Source: Hymenobacter sp. J193
Lineage (GTDB): Bacteria; Bacteroidota; Bacteroidia; Cytophagales; Hymenobacteraceae
Direction: 5' to 3'
DNA: 64,000 nucleotides
Assembly (NCBI RefSeq): GCF_024700075.1
Contig: NZ_JAJONE010000001.1
Coordinates: 682,001-746,000, forward strand
The translations under genes were made by a program, and so were the position numbers. This document shows, one piece after another, positions 32,306 through 41,244 of this stretch (position 1 is the stretch's first letter; each line of letters begins with the position of its first letter). The notes below the pieces were generated by a model, which was not told where the DNA came from, made no database searches, and saw only the letters and a program-made list of their open reading frames with translations.

Positions 32306-33559
32306 TTACGCGGGCTGCAATTGCCCACCAATGATGACCTGCCGAACCGGGTTTTCGCCGAGCCAGTAGGGCAATTCTTCGTAGCTGCGCACGTCCAGCA
32401 CGAGCACATCGGCGCGCTTGCCGGGCTCCAGCGAGCCGCAGTCGTGCTGGCGGTTGATGGCCCAGGCGGCGTTGATGGTGACGGCGGCCAGCGCCTCCCG
32501 GGGCGTAAAGCCCATGTTCAGGCAGGCCACCGACTGCGCCAGCCACAGGTTTTTACTCGGGCAGGAACCGGGGTTGAAGTCGGTGCTGAGCGCTACGGGC
32601 ACGCCCTGCTCGATGAGCTGCCGGCCGGGTGCGTACTGCTGCTGCCGCAGAAACAGGGGCACCAGGGGCAGCAGCACGGCTACCGTACGCTCCTGCGCGG
32701 CCACCCGTGCCGCGTCGACGGCCGAGAGGTAGTCGCAGTGGTCTACACTCACGGCGCCCAGCTCGGCAGCCATGGCGCTACCACCCAGGTCGTGCAGCTG
32801 CTCGGCGTGGATTTTCAGACCGAAGCCCAGTGCCCGCGCCCTTTCCAGGTACCGGCGCGAATCGGCTACGCTGAAGGCGCCCTCCTCGCAGAAAATATCC
32901 ACGAACTCGGCTTGGCCTTGTAGCTCCGGCAGTACTTCCTTGGCCAGAAAATCAAGATAGTCGGCGGGGCGGCCCTTGAACTCAGGCGGCACCACGTGGG
33001 CCCCCAGAAAGGTGGGCACCACGCGCACGGCCTGGCGGTGGCCTGCCTCCCGCGCTACCCGCACCAGCCGCAACTCGGTTTCGCGGTCGAGGCCGTAGCC
33101 GCTCTTGGCTTCCAGCGTGGTAATGCCGTAGCGCCGGAACCCTTCCAGGTGGTGCAGGGCGCCGGCCAGCAGCTCCGCTTCCGACGCCGCCCGCGTAGCG
33201 CGCACGGTGCTCAGAATGCCCCCGCCCGAAGCCAGGATATCGAGGTAGGACTCGCCGCGCAGCTTGCGCTGAAACTCGTGGGCGCGGTTGCCGGCAAACA
33301 CCAGGTGCGTGTGGCACTCCACAAGGCCGGGCATTACTACCTGCCCGGCGGCGTCCAGCACCTGGGTTTCGGGCCCTATGATACCGGCCGGCAGCTCACT
33401 CATGGGCCCAATGGACACAATTGTCTCTCCCTGACATGCCAGGTAGGCATCTTCCAGCACTTCCCAGCTGCTCAACTGCGCCCCGCGCAGCGGGCCTGGG
33501 GCAACACTACGCATGGTGAGTAGTTGACCACAATTTTGGATAAGCAGGGTGCAGTACAT
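32306..33559 (-). CDS. hutI: Imidazolonepropionase
   Basis: Amidohydrolase opening the ring of imidazolone propionate to formiminoglutamate, third step of histidine degradation. The 417-aa protein from ATG 33559 has the metal-binding HxH in VMPGLVECHTHLVFAGNRAHEF, GESYLDILASGGGILSTV, KSGYGLDRETEL, KIHAEQLHDLGG, VDHCDYLS and LSTDFNPGSCPSKNL. The N-terminal CTLLIQNCGQLLT is the usual start strand, so ATG 33559 is preferred over 33568 and over the internal Met at 33514. hutU, hutH and hutF/G are not adjacent. A minus-strand TACCTTTG at 33684-33691 is a possible promoter. Confidence 0.95.
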   Translation of the reverse strand: MYCTLLIQNCGQLLTMRSVAPGPLRGAQLSSWEVLEDAYLACQGETIVSIGPMSELPAGIIGPETQVLDAAGQVVMPGLVECHTHLVFAGNRAHEFQRKLRGESYLDILASGGGILSTVRATRAASEAELLAGALHHLEGFRRYGITTLEAKSGYGLDRETELRLVRVAREAGHRQAVRVVPTFLGAHVVPPEFKGRPADYLDFLAKEVLPELQGQAEFVDIFCEEGAFSVADSRRYLERARALGFGLKIHAEQLHDLGGSAMAAELGAVSVDHCDYLSAVDAARVAAQERTVAVLLPLVPLFLRQQQYAPGRQLIEQGVPVALSTDFNPGSCPSKNLWLAQSVACLNMGFTPREALAAVTINAAWAINRQHDCGSLEPGKRADVLVLDVRSYEELPYWLGENPVRQVIIGGQLQPA

Positions 33560-33683
33560 AGCAAGCAACGAATGTAAAAAATCATGGCTTTATTTGGACT
33601 AAGGCGCCTCAAGTGTGACCTTTACCAAAGCCACGCAAGGCTTTTGGGCATAACCTCACGCTCAGCAGCCTTACGTGGCGGCT

Positions 33684-33691
33684 CAAAGGTA
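33684..33691 (-). promoter_or_regulatory. Possible -7 box of hutI
   Basis: TACCTTTG on the minus strand, 125 nt before ATG 33559. The overlapping plus-strand TATTGTTG (33690-33697) is one mismatch from consensus and may serve the divergent T9SS gene. Confidence 0.4.
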
Positions 33692-33716
33692 TTGTTGTTT
33701 TTCACTCTGCTTCGCC

Positions 33717-35273
33717 ATGAAAAAACTTTCTACTACCCTGGTTTTGGGCCTGTTTACCCTACTGCACGCGGGCAGCGCCTACGCTCAGCTACCCACCGAC
33801 AGCTATGCCGTGACGCGCGGCTGCAACGTGGGCACCACTACCGGCTCTACCCTGCAAAGCATCAACGTGGATGGCTCCCTGACGCCAATTGGCCCAGTAT
33901 ATGTTGAGGGCACTACTACCCCCCTGATCCTCAATGCCCTGGGCTACGATGAGGACAACGAAGCCGTGGTGTATGCCATGGACGTACCTGAGCAGGTAAC
34001 TATTAGCAACTTTGCCACACCGCCTTCCCTCTACCGCATTGACCTGGGTACGGCCGAGGCTACTAACCTGGGCAGCGTGACGCCTCCACCTGCGCCCCCA
34101 TCCGGAACGTCGGGGCTTAATCCGGCTTTTCGTGTGACGCTGAACTTTATTGGGGATGGCGAAGAAGACGCCGACCCGGTGTCGTTGTACTACGTGGGTG
34201 GCATTTCCTTCCGCTACAACTTCCTGGGCGTACCCGGTGCCCGCATCAACGACTTCCATTTCTACGTGGGCACGGTGCAGCTTAACCAGGCCGGCACCTT
34301 CAACGCCGCTCCTACCTGGCGTGAGCTGGACATCAGCGACCCGGCCACGACGCTGGTCATCAATGGCTATAAAGCGCAGGTAGAAACTTACCTGGCGGCC
34401 GGCGCTACCGGCCCGGCCCCGGAAGGCGGCATCCAGGACTGGGTGTACGACCCAGCCTCGGGCAACCTGGTCAGCTACCTGGGCAAGGAAGACAAGTTCC
34501 TGACCATCGTGAACCCGGCTACGGCACCCGTAGCGTCTACCGTAGTAGTGGCCAACCCGGTGCCAACCAATGAAAACGTGGGCGGCATGTTCCGCGACAA
34601 CCTCAACCAAGTGTATACTATTGATGCCGACAACGGCCTCATTCACCGCATCGACCGCGAAACCGGCGAGTACACCGGCGAATCGTTCGGGGCCGCGTTT
34701 GGCTGCTCGCGCGGGGATGCCATGTCGTTTGCCGGGGCCCTGCCGCTGCCGGTTACGCTTACCCGATTCGATGTGCGGCCAGAAGGCGCCCGGGTGGCCG
34801 TGGAGTGGACTACCGCCTCTGAGCAGTTGGCCAAGGAGTTTCGGGTGGAGCGCAGCGCCGATGGGCACCACTGGATTACGCTGCACGAGGAGCCGGCCAC
34901 CAATACGGCTCAGCTTCGTCAGTACCAGTTCACGGATGCTGCCCCGGCCCCGGGCCTCAGCTACTACCGCCTGGCTATGCAGGATCTGGATGGTACCCTC
35001 AAGCACTCCGAAATCCGGCAGGTGACGCGAACCGCCGGGGCGGCCTACCTACGAGCTTACCCCGTGCCCGCGCACGACAAGCTGACGGTGGAGATGAACG
35101 CCGCGCCCTCGGGCCCACTCACGCTCACCAACAGCCTGGGTCAGGTAGTGCGGCGGCAGGTGGCCGCCACGGCTACCACGCAGCTTTCCACGGCCGGGCT
35201 GCCCGCCGGCGTGTACTTCCTGAACGCCCAAACAGGTTCCCAGACTACCACGCAGCGGGTACTTATCCGCTAA
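33717..35273 (+). CDS. T9SS-secreted protein (type A domain)
   Basis: A 518-aa exported protein from ATG 33717. Signal peptide MKKLSTTLVLGLFTLLHAG with cleavage near AYAQ. The first about 340 residues look like a beta-propeller-like repeat set (INVDGSLTPIGPVYV, PPSLYRIDLGTAEATNLGSV, VYTIDADNGLIHRIDRETGEYTG). Then comes the linker LPLPVTLTRFDVRPEGARVAVEWTTASE in residues about 345-372, typical before T9SS domains, and a type A sorting domain (YPVPAHDKLTVEM, LTNSLGQVVRRQV, LPAGVYFLNA, RVLIR). The function of the cargo part is unknown. The frame extends to 33675, but the signal peptide fixes the start. Confidence 0.9.
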   Translation: MKKLSTTLVLGLFTLLHAGSAYAQLPTDSYAVTRGCNVGTTTGSTLQSINVDGSLTPIGPVYVEGTTTPLILNALGYDEDNEAVVYAMDVPEQVTISNFATPPSLYRIDLGTAEATNLGSVTPPPAPPSGTSGLNPAFRVTLNFIGDGEEDADPVSLYYVGGISFRYNFLGVPGARINDFHFYVGTVQLNQAGTFNAAPTWRELDISDPATTLVINGYKAQVETYLAAGATGPAPEGGIQDWVYDPASGNLVSYLGKEDKFLTIVNPATAPVASTVVVANPVPTNENVGGMFRDNLNQVYTIDADNGLIHRIDRETGEYTGESFGAAFGCSRGDAMSFAGALPLPVTLTRFDVRPEGARVAVEWTTASEQLAKEFRVERSADGHHWITLHEEPATNTAQLRQYQFTDAAPAPGLSYYRLAMQDLDGTLKHSEIRQVTRTAGAAYLRAYPVPAHDKLTVEMNAAPSGPLTLTNSLGQVVRRQVAATATTQLSTAGLPAGVYFLNAQTGSQTTTQRVLIR

Positions 35274-35282
35274 AGTCAACCC

Positions 35283-35816
35283 ATGCCCGAGCTGCCCGAC
35301 GCGCCTCTTATTCTGACGCTCACCCTCGACGCGGCTTCGCAGGCGTATTTCGATGAGCTGCGGCGTCAGCATTTTCCGCCAGCCCGCAACTTTCTGGCTG
35401 CTCACCTCACTCTGTTTCATCATCTATCCGGGGCGGCCCTGCCCCAGCTTACGGATCAGCTAACCGACGTTACCCGGCACACCGCCCCGCTGCCGCTGGC
35501 CGTAACCGGCCTGCAGTTTCTGGGCCAGGGCGTTGCGTATCGACTGGAAAATGAGGAACTGCGCACTTTGCACCGAAGGCTGCAGCAGGTGTGGAAGGAA
35601 ACACTGAAGCCTCAGGACCGCCAGCCGCTCCGGCCGCACGTCACGGTTCAGAACAAAGTAGCTCCCGCCGAGGCCCGCGCCCTGCACGAGCAGCTTTCCG
35701 CTGGCTTTGCGCCCTTCGGCGCTACGGGCAACGGCCTGCATCTGTGGGCCTACCGCAACGGCCCCTGGGAAAGCCTAGCGGAATTTGTCTTCACGGGCGC
35801 CTCAGACCTCCGGTGA
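35283..35816 (+). CDS. 2'-5' RNA ligase/2H phosphoesterase
   Basis: A 177-aa cytosolic protein of the 2H phosphoesterase superfamily, with two H-x-T-like motifs: AHLTLFHHL (about residue 41) and RPHVTVQNK (about residue 120). The family includes LigT and cyclic phosphodiesterases of RNA or nucleotides. It starts 9 nt after the T9SS gene and is probably cotranscribed, though no functional link is evident. Confidence 0.88.
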   Translation: MPELPDAPLILTLTLDAASQAYFDELRRQHFPPARNFLAAHLTLFHHLSGAALPQLTDQLTDVTRHTAPLPLAVTGLQFLGQGVAYRLENEELRTLHRRLQQVWKETLKPQDRQPLRPHVTVQNKVAPAEARALHEQLSAGFAPFGATGNGLHLWAYRNGPWESLAEFVFTGASDLR

Positions 35817-35910
35817 ATACATTAGAAGCTGGCAGGCTATAAAGACACCTACACTAAGCTTGCTCCGTCAAACGAAGTAGGGTATCGTCCAAGCCAACCC
35901 GTGGCCACTG

Positions 35911-36837
35911 CTAAGGTTTGCGGCGGGGCTTTATGGTATGCGTCAGGGCTTTGAACTGGGCGAGCGTAGCCTCCACGTCGTCGTGGGCCAGGCCCAGCAT
36001 GGACACCGCCGTGTTGCCGATAACCGATACCTGCTGGTAGAGCAGTACGCGCTGACCGTTGAGCTGGGCGAAGCCTTCGGTTTCGTAGGTGAGCAGGTCG
36101 TTTACCTTAGCAGAGGAGATTTTGCGGGCCGTGAAGCCCTGCAGCGTGGGGTAGCGCCCCAGCATCTGCTGGCTTACGTCGGCGGCCGTGATGCCGGAAT
36201 TGTAATCTGCTAGGCGAACGGCTACGGTAGGGGCACTACCTACGGCGGGCTGCCCTCCTACGGTGTAGTAGTACGTGCCGCCCTCGGCCCGCGCAAAACG
36301 GAACGTGGACTTGCTTTCGTCGAAGGCAAAGAGGGCCGTAGCGGGCGCAGCGGCAGCGGTGGCTTTCTGGTAAGTGGCCGAAAGCAGGCTGCGCCGCAAG
36401 GCCCGGGCGGTAGCCGTGTCGGAAGCCGGGTAGCGGGCCTCCAGCAGTACGGCAAACGTAGAATCGCCGAACAAGACCTGCGCCGACTCCTGCGCGGGCG
36501 ACAGGCGCACCCGTGCCAGTCGGGCCGGATAGGCCGCGCCGGCTACTTCCTGCAGCTCCAGCACCTGCCCACCCCGGGCCACAAACCGCGCCGCCGTGAA
36601 GCCTGCCGCCTGCCGGTAGTAGTTGCCGCCCTGCCCGTCGAAGACCTGCAGCACGGCCGCTTCGCGCCGCAGTCCCGTGAGGCCGGGCGCCGGGGTGAAG
36701 CCGGCCGGGGGCACCAGCCACACGTGCGTACCGGCAATACGCTGCGCGCCGGGCGCACTCTGGGCCTGGCCAGCCAGCGGCATCAGCCCCAAACTCAGCA
36801 GCAGGCCCGAAATGCGTATCCCAATTGTTGCCATCAT
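35911..36837 (-). CDS. Secreted protein of unknown function
   Basis: A 308-aa protein with a signal peptide (ISGLLLSLGLMPLAGQAQ). I do not recognise a named family; the layout (IAGTHVWLVPPAGFTPAPGLTGLR, then residues 200-300 with VSQQMLGRYPTLQGFTARKIS) resembles DcrB/DUF1795-like periplasmic folds, but this is weak. Start is ATG 36837 or 36834. It diverges from pncA. Confidence 0.75.
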   Translation of the reverse strand: MMATIGIRISGLLLSLGLMPLAGQAQSAPGAQRIAGTHVWLVPPAGFTPAPGLTGLRREAAVLQVFDGQGGNYYRQAAGFTAARFVARGGQVLELQEVAGAAYPARLARVRLSPAQESAQVLFGDSTFAVLLEARYPASDTATARALRRSLLSATYQKATAAAAPATALFAFDESKSTFRFARAEGGTYYYTVGGQPAVGSAPTVAVRLADYNSGITAADVSQQMLGRYPTLQGFTARKISSAKVNDLLTYETEGFAQLNGQRVLLYQQVSVIGNTAVSMLGLAHDDVEATLAQFKALTHTIKPRRKP

Positions 36838-36944
36838 GCGTACTGGAAGCTACTGTGTACTGAAAACCGGGCGTTGCTGGCTTGTTCCGCCGACCTGAGC
36901 CGCCCGGAGCCGCCGCCCGCTCCCGCAAATATGGTGGGGTTCGG

Positions 36945-36952
36945 TAGCTTTG
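36945..36952 (+). promoter_or_regulatory. -7 box of pncA
   Basis: TAGCTTTG, 47 nt before ATG 37000. It places the start of transcription downstream of most of the longer open frame that begins at 36724. Confidence 0.55.
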
Positions 36953-36999
36953 CCGCTGCCGGGGCGCGGTCTTTTTTCGTTGAAGCTGATTTTCTGCCT

Positions 37000-37614
37000 A
37001 TGAAAGCGTTGCTGCTGATTGATATTCAACCCGATTTCCTGCCCGGCGGCCGGCTGGCCGTGCCCGAGGGCGACGCCATCATTCCGCTGGCCAACGCGCT
37101 GCAACCGCACTTTCCGCTGGTGGTAGCCACCCAGGACTGGCACCCGGCCCGGCACCAGAGCTTTGCCAGCCAGCACGCGGGCCAGCAGCCTTTCAACCGC
37201 ATCGATTTGCACGGCCTGGACCAGGTGCTCTGGCCAGACCACTGCGTGCAGGGAAGCGCCGGAGCCGAGCTGGCCGCAGAGCTGGACACCAGCCGCGTGG
37301 AAGTTATTTTCCGTAAGGGCACGGAGGTGGAAATTGATTCGTACAGCGCTTTCTTCGACAACGGCCACCGCAAAAGCACCGGCCTGGCTGACTACCTGCG
37401 CGGCCGGGGCGTGCGGCAGGTGTACGTGGCCGGCCTGGCGGCCGATTACTGCGTGTACTTTACGGCCAAAGACGCCCTCCAGGAAGGTTTTGAAACCTAC
37501 GTGATAGAAGACGCCACCCGCCCCATTTCGGCCGAAGGCTTTGAGCAGGCCAAAGCTGATTTACGCCAGCGCGGCGGCCACCTTGTTACCTCGGCGCAGG
37601 TGCTGGCCGGCTGA
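37000..37614 (+). CDS. pncA: Nicotinamidase
   Basis: Converts nicotinamide to nicotinate for NAD salvage. The 204-aa isochorismatase-fold protein has the Asp8/Lys106/Cys151 triad (LLIDIQPDFLPGG; FRKGTEVEIDSYSAFFDNG; AADYCVYFTAKDA) and the metal site DWHPARH (Asp46, His48, His52). The in-frame extension to 36724 is leader sequence and overlaps the divergent gene's start region. Confidence 0.95.
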   Translation: MKALLLIDIQPDFLPGGRLAVPEGDAIIPLANALQPHFPLVVATQDWHPARHQSFASQHAGQQPFNRIDLHGLDQVLWPDHCVQGSAGAELAAELDTSRVEVIFRKGTEVEIDSYSAFFDNGHRKSTGLADYLRGRGVRQVYVAGLAADYCVYFTAKDALQEGFETYVIEDATRPISAEGFEQAKADLRQRGGHLVTSAQVLAG

Positions 37615-37675
37615 CTTCTTTGTGTACGTGCACCTCGCTTTCTTCCGCTGACGTTTTCGTAGTCTGTTGAACTCC

Positions 37676-38407
37676 ATGCCCGATAGCCGCCCGCCGGCCG
37701 CCGCTACGGTCAGCATCATCATTCCTACCTACAACGAAGCCGCGCAGATTGGGGCGCTGGTGACTTATCTGCGCGCACACGGAGCCGCCGAAGCTAGTGT
37801 GGAACTACTGGTAGCCGATGCGCAAAGCCCCGATGGTACCGCTGGTGTGGCTGCCGCTGCCGGGGCCCGCGTACTACAGTGCCCACGCAAAGGCCGGGCA
37901 GCCCAGCTCAACCACGGCGCCCGGCACGCGAGCGGCCAGCTGCTTTACTTTCTGCACGCCGATACGCTGCCACCCGCCAACTTTCTGACTTACATCCGGC
38001 AAGCCTTAGCGGATGAGGCTACGGGCAGTGGCTGCTTCCGCCTGTGCTTCGACTACCCCCATTGGTTTCTGCGCCTGAGCGCCTGGTTTACGCGCTTTGA
38101 TCTGGACCTTGTGCGCTTCGGCGACCAGAGCCTGTTTGTGCGGGCCGAGGTGTTCTGGCGGGCGGGGGGATTCCAGGAAGAGCTGCTGGTGCTCGAAGAC
38201 CAGGAAATCATCGGGCGGCTGCGGCGGCACGGACGGTTTCGGCTGCTGCCGTTTGCCGTTACCACTTCGGCCCGCAAGTACCGGGAAAATGGGGTTTTTC
38301 GGCTGCAGTTCACGTTTGGGCTGCTCTGCGCGCTCTACTACCTGCGGGTGCCGCAGCCAGCGATGGTGCGCACCTACCGCCACCTTATCCGCCAAGACAA
38401 GCTGTAG
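37676..38407 (+). CDS. GT2 glycosyltransferase (TIGR04283 type)
   Basis: A 243-aa family 2 glycosyltransferase. N-terminal nucleotide-sugar fold VSIIIPTYNEAAQIGALV, ELLVADAQSPDGT, the DxD-like HADT (YFLHADTLPP), and FGDQSLFVRAEVFWRAGGF, which together match the TIGR04283 group sometimes linked to arsenosugar synthesis. No arsenic genes are nearby, so the acceptor is unknown. Start is ATG 37676; TTG 37667 is less likely. Confidence 0.88.
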   Translation: MPDSRPPAAATVSIIIPTYNEAAQIGALVTYLRAHGAAEASVELLVADAQSPDGTAGVAAAAGARVLQCPRKGRAAQLNHGARHASGQLLYFLHADTLPPANFLTYIRQALADEATGSGCFRLCFDYPHWFLRLSAWFTRFDLDLVRFGDQSLFVRAEVFWRAGGFQEELLVLEDQEIIGRLRRHGRFRLLPFAVTTSARKYRENGVFRLQFTFGLLCALYYLRVPQPAMVRTYRHLIRQDKL

Positions 38408-38432
38408 CGTAGAGGTGAAACCAGGGCATAAA

Positions 38433-38466
38433 AAAAGCAGCCTGCCACGGAAGGCAGGCTGCTTTT
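38433..38466. terminator. Bidirectional terminator
   Basis: Perfect 14-bp stem AAAAGCAGCCTGCC (38433-38446) / GGCAGGCTGCTTTT (38453-38466) between the convergent glycosyltransferase and cold-shock genes. Confidence 0.9.
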
Positions 38467-38494
38467 CTTCTCAGGCCCGAAGGCCTGGCGCGAA

Positions 38495-38686
38495 CTAAGC
38501 GCGACGTACTTTCACGGCGTTCAAGCCTTTGCGGCCTTCCTGCACGTCAAATTCTACTTTGTCGTTGTCACGGATTTCGTCGATCAGACCGGTCACGTGC
38601 ACGAAGATGTCTTCGCCGGTTTGGTCGTTTTTGATGAAACCGAAGCCTTTGGTTTCGTTGAAGAATTTTACAGTTCCCGTCTGCAT
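38495..38686 (-). CDS. cspA: Cold-shock protein (first copy)
   Basis: A 63-aa single cold-shock domain protein, an RNA chaperone. RNP1 KGFGFI and RNP2 IFVHV are present (GTVKFFNETKGFGFIKND; EDIFVHVTGL). It differs from the copy at 47955-48146 at about ten positions, and both have long related leaders. The symbol is by family. Confidence 0.95.
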   Translation of the reverse strand: MQTGTVKFFNETKGFGFIKNDQTGEDIFVHVTGLIDEIRDNDKVEFDVQEGRKGLNAVKVRRA

Positions 38687-38801
38687 GGTAAATGGAAGTG
38701 AAAAAAGGTAGTCAGTTAAGCAAATGTCAGCGGAACCCTACCAACATTCAGCACGCGAATCGGGAGTAGTGGTACGAAGCAAATTGCCGGGGGTAAAGGT
38801 A
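38687..38801 (-). promoter_or_regulatory. Conserved leader of first cold-shock gene
   Basis: About 100-nt leader after a near-consensus box TACCTTTA (38794-38801). In mRNA sense it has blocks GGCAATTTGCTTCGT and GTAGGGTTCCGCTGACATTT, which recur with few changes in the leader of the other copy (48147-48250). The spacer between blocks is not conserved. Confidence 0.65.
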
Positions 38802-38810
38802 ATATTTTTT

Positions 38811-39383
38811 TCAAGTTTGTATACCCTGCGTAGCCTGATACGCAGAATTAGTAGTATTTCCGGCCTGTGCCAGCGCTGCTACGGCCGTTCGCAGGCTTTC
38901 TGCCAGCTCCGTATCCGTAATTTCCCCCTGCGCATTCACCTTGCCCGAAACCTGCCCCACCTGCAGGGCAGCCGCCTCGTTTACAGCTGCTTCCATCACG
39001 CGCAGCATGGCCGTCAGGCCGGCGTGGGCCTGGTCGGCGCCGGTAGTGCCGGGCGAGGCGCTCCACACGGCCACGGGCTTATGGTACAGCTCGCCGGAAG
39101 GCACCAGCCATTCCAGCGCATTCTTGAGCACGCCGGGCATGCTGAACACGTATTCCGGGGTGCAGAACAGGACAGCATCGGCGCGGCGCACCAGCTCACG
39201 GAAAGCCGCCACGGCCGGGGCCCCGGGCTCGTCGTAGTTGCCAGGCTGAAAATACGGCAACTCGGCTAGGCTCGGGCCCAAGCTGATAACTACGCCCACC
39301 GGGGCCAGCAGGGCCGCGGCCCGCAGCAGGGCGGTGTTGGAAGAAGCGGCGCGGAGGCTGCCGGAAATGGCCAGAATATGCAT
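38811..39383 (-). CDS. NADPH-dependent FMN reductase
   Basis: A 190-aa flavodoxin-like oxidoreductase: MHILAISGSLRAASSNTALLR (FMN phosphate loop GSLRxxSxN), FCTPEYVFSMPGVLKNALEWL and the C-terminal helices. It reduces FMN, quinones or azo compounds; substrate unknown. Start is ATG 39383, where the family's N-terminal strand begins; the frame is open to 39452. A related gene is at 58817. Confidence 0.92.
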   Translation of the reverse strand: MHILAISGSLRAASSNTALLRAAALLAPVGVVISLGPSLAELPYFQPGNYDEPGAPAVAAFRELVRRADAVLFCTPEYVFSMPGVLKNALEWLVPSGELYHKPVAVWSASPGTTGADQAHAGLTAMLRVMEAAVNEAAALQVGQVSGKVNAQGEITDTELAESLRTAVAALAQAGNTTNSAYQATQGIQT

Positions 39384-39511
39384 GGCAGATAAAGCTGAAA
39401 GCGTGGAGCAAAGTACGCGGAATAAACCGGCGCCACGGCTCAGCTTGCGCAAACAATCCTCACCTTTTACCGCTTTCCTGCGTACTTCGTGAGTCTCTTC
39501 CTGAACTACGC

Positions 39512-41032
39512 ATGACTACGACCGAACCTACTACTTCCGCCACGGCCGACGTGGTGCTGATTGGCGCCGGCATTATGAGCGCCACGCTGGGCCTGATGCT
39601 CAAAGAGCTGCAGCCCGACCTGACTATTACCATTTTCGAGCGGCTCGACGTGGCCGCCGCTGAAAGCTCCGACGCCTGGAACAACGCTGGCACCGGCCAC
39701 TCGGCCTTCTGTGAGCTGAACTACACCCCCGAAAAGCCCGACGGCTCCATCGACATCAGCAAGGCCATCAAGATTGCCGAGCAGTTTGAAGAGTCGAAGC
39801 AGTTCTGGTCGTACCTGGCCGAAACCTACCAGGTGAAGGAGCTGACGCGCTTCATCAACCATATTCCGCACCTGAGCTTTGTGTGGGGCCCCAAGAACGT
39901 GGAGTTCCTGCGCAAGCGCCACGCGGCCCTCACCCAGTCGCCCTTGTTCCAAGGCATGGAATACACCGAAAACCGCGAAACGCTGGAAAGCTGGATGCCG
40001 CTGGTGATGCACGGCCGCGACCCGCAGCAGCCCGTGGCCGCCACCCGCATGGACCTGGGCACCGACGTGAACTTCGGTTCCCTCACCCGCGGCATGTTCA
40101 ACCTGCTGCAGCAAAAGCCCGGTGTGACCATCCATTTCCACCACGACGTGGAAAAGCTCCGGCAGAAAGAGGACGGCCTGTGGCGCATCAAAGCCAAGGA
40201 CTTAGCCACGGGAGAAGAAAAGAAAATCCGGGCGCCGTTTGTGTTCATCGGAGCCGGCGGAGGCTCGTTGCCGCTGCTGATTAAGTCGGGTATTCCGGAG
40301 GGTGCGGGCTTTGGCGGCTTCCCTGTGAGCGGGCAGTGGCTGAAGTGCTTAAACCCCGCCGTTATTGCCCAGCACCACGCCAAAGTGTACGGCAAAGCGG
40401 CCGTAGGGTCCCCGCCTATGTCGGTGCCCCACCTTGATACCCGGGTTATCAACGGCAAGCAGGAACTGCTGTTCGGGCCGTATGCGGGCTTCAGCACCAA
40501 GTTTCTCAAGCAGGGCTCCTACCTGGACTTGCCCCTGTCGGTGAAGCTGAGCAACATGCGGCCCATGATTATTGCCGGCCTCAAGAATATTCCGCTTACC
40601 AAGTATCTGGTCAACCAGGTTCGGCAGTCACCGGAAGACCGGTTGGCCGCGTTGCGTGAGTACCTCCCCGAAGCCAGGGCTCAGGACTGGCAACTCGAAA
40701 CGGCCGGTCAGCGCGTGCAGGTTATCAAGAAAGACGAAAAGGAAGGCGGCATCCTGGAATTTGGCACCGAGGTAGTAGCTGCCAAGGACGGCTCCATTGC
40801 CGCTTTGCTGGGCGCCTCACCGGGTGCTTCCACGGCCGTCAGCATCATGGTGGGCCTTATCCAGCGGTGCTACCCGCAGCAGTCGGCCACGCCGGCGTGG
40901 CAGGCCAAGTTCCGGGACATGCTTCCCTCCTTCGGGCACCACCTCAGCGAGGAGCCGCAACTGCTGGCCGAGCTGCGCGCCCACACCAGCCAGGTGCTGG
41001 GCCTGACGGAAACCGCCCCGGCGGCGCGCTGA
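39512..41032 (+). CDS. mqo: Malate:quinone oxidoreductase
   Basis: Membrane-peripheral FAD enzyme (506 aa) oxidising malate to oxaloacetate and passing electrons to menaquinone, a TCA-cycle step. FAD motif VVLIGAGIMSATLGLML, DAWNNAGTGHSAFCELNYTP, SFVWGPKNVEFL, FIGAGGGSLPLL and the Mqo-type end (LGASPGASTAVSIMVGLI, ... FGHHLSEEPQ) are all present. It fits with menC and sdhCAB in the window. A terminator follows. Confidence 0.97.
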   Translation: MTTTEPTTSATADVVLIGAGIMSATLGLMLKELQPDLTITIFERLDVAAAESSDAWNNAGTGHSAFCELNYTPEKPDGSIDISKAIKIAEQFEESKQFWSYLAETYQVKELTRFINHIPHLSFVWGPKNVEFLRKRHAALTQSPLFQGMEYTENRETLESWMPLVMHGRDPQQPVAATRMDLGTDVNFGSLTRGMFNLLQQKPGVTIHFHHDVEKLRQKEDGLWRIKAKDLATGEEKKIRAPFVFIGAGGGSLPLLIKSGIPEGAGFGGFPVSGQWLKCLNPAVIAQHHAKVYGKAAVGSPPMSVPHLDTRVINGKQELLFGPYAGFSTKFLKQGSYLDLPLSVKLSNMRPMIIAGLKNIPLTKYLVNQVRQSPEDRLAALREYLPEARAQDWQLETAGQRVQVIKKDEKEGGILEFGTEVVAAKDGSIAALLGASPGASTAVSIMVGLIQRCYPQQSATPAWQAKFRDMLPSFGHHLSEEPQLLAELRAHTSQVLGLTETAPAAR

Positions 41033-41054
41033 ACCCGGCCCGGAATGTCAGTTG

Positions 41055-41092
41055 AAAAGCCACGCTGCCGCAACCCGGGGCGTGGCTTTTTT
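41055..41092 (+). terminator. Terminator of mqo
   Basis: AAAAGCCACG (41055-41064) / CGTGGCTTTT (41081-41090), followed by TT. Confidence 0.8.
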
Positions 41093-41122
41093 CTGCCCGT
41101 GCGCCGCTGTTTTGCGTTAGGG

Positions 41123-41153
41123 TTTGACGCCTTGCAAAGCCTGCCTACTTTTG
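41123..41153 (+). promoter_or_regulatory. Complete -33/-7 promoter of tal-pgi
   Basis: TTTG (41123-41126), 19-nt spacer, TACTTTTG (41146-41153): the best full match in the window to the Bacteroidota consensus TTTG-N19-TAnnTTTG. The leader is about 85 nt. Confidence 0.75.
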
Positions 41154-41244
41154 CGGCGCCAGTGGTCCGGCCTTTTCGGTTTCGGCCCGCTACTTCTTTC
41201 GACCCATTTTCGTGCGCCCCGGGCGCTTCCCCAGCCATTTGCCT

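Noticed and set aside
33584..33907. Plus-strand open frame upstream of the T9SS gene
   Set aside because: It overlaps the signal peptide of the 33717 gene in another frame and shows no motif.
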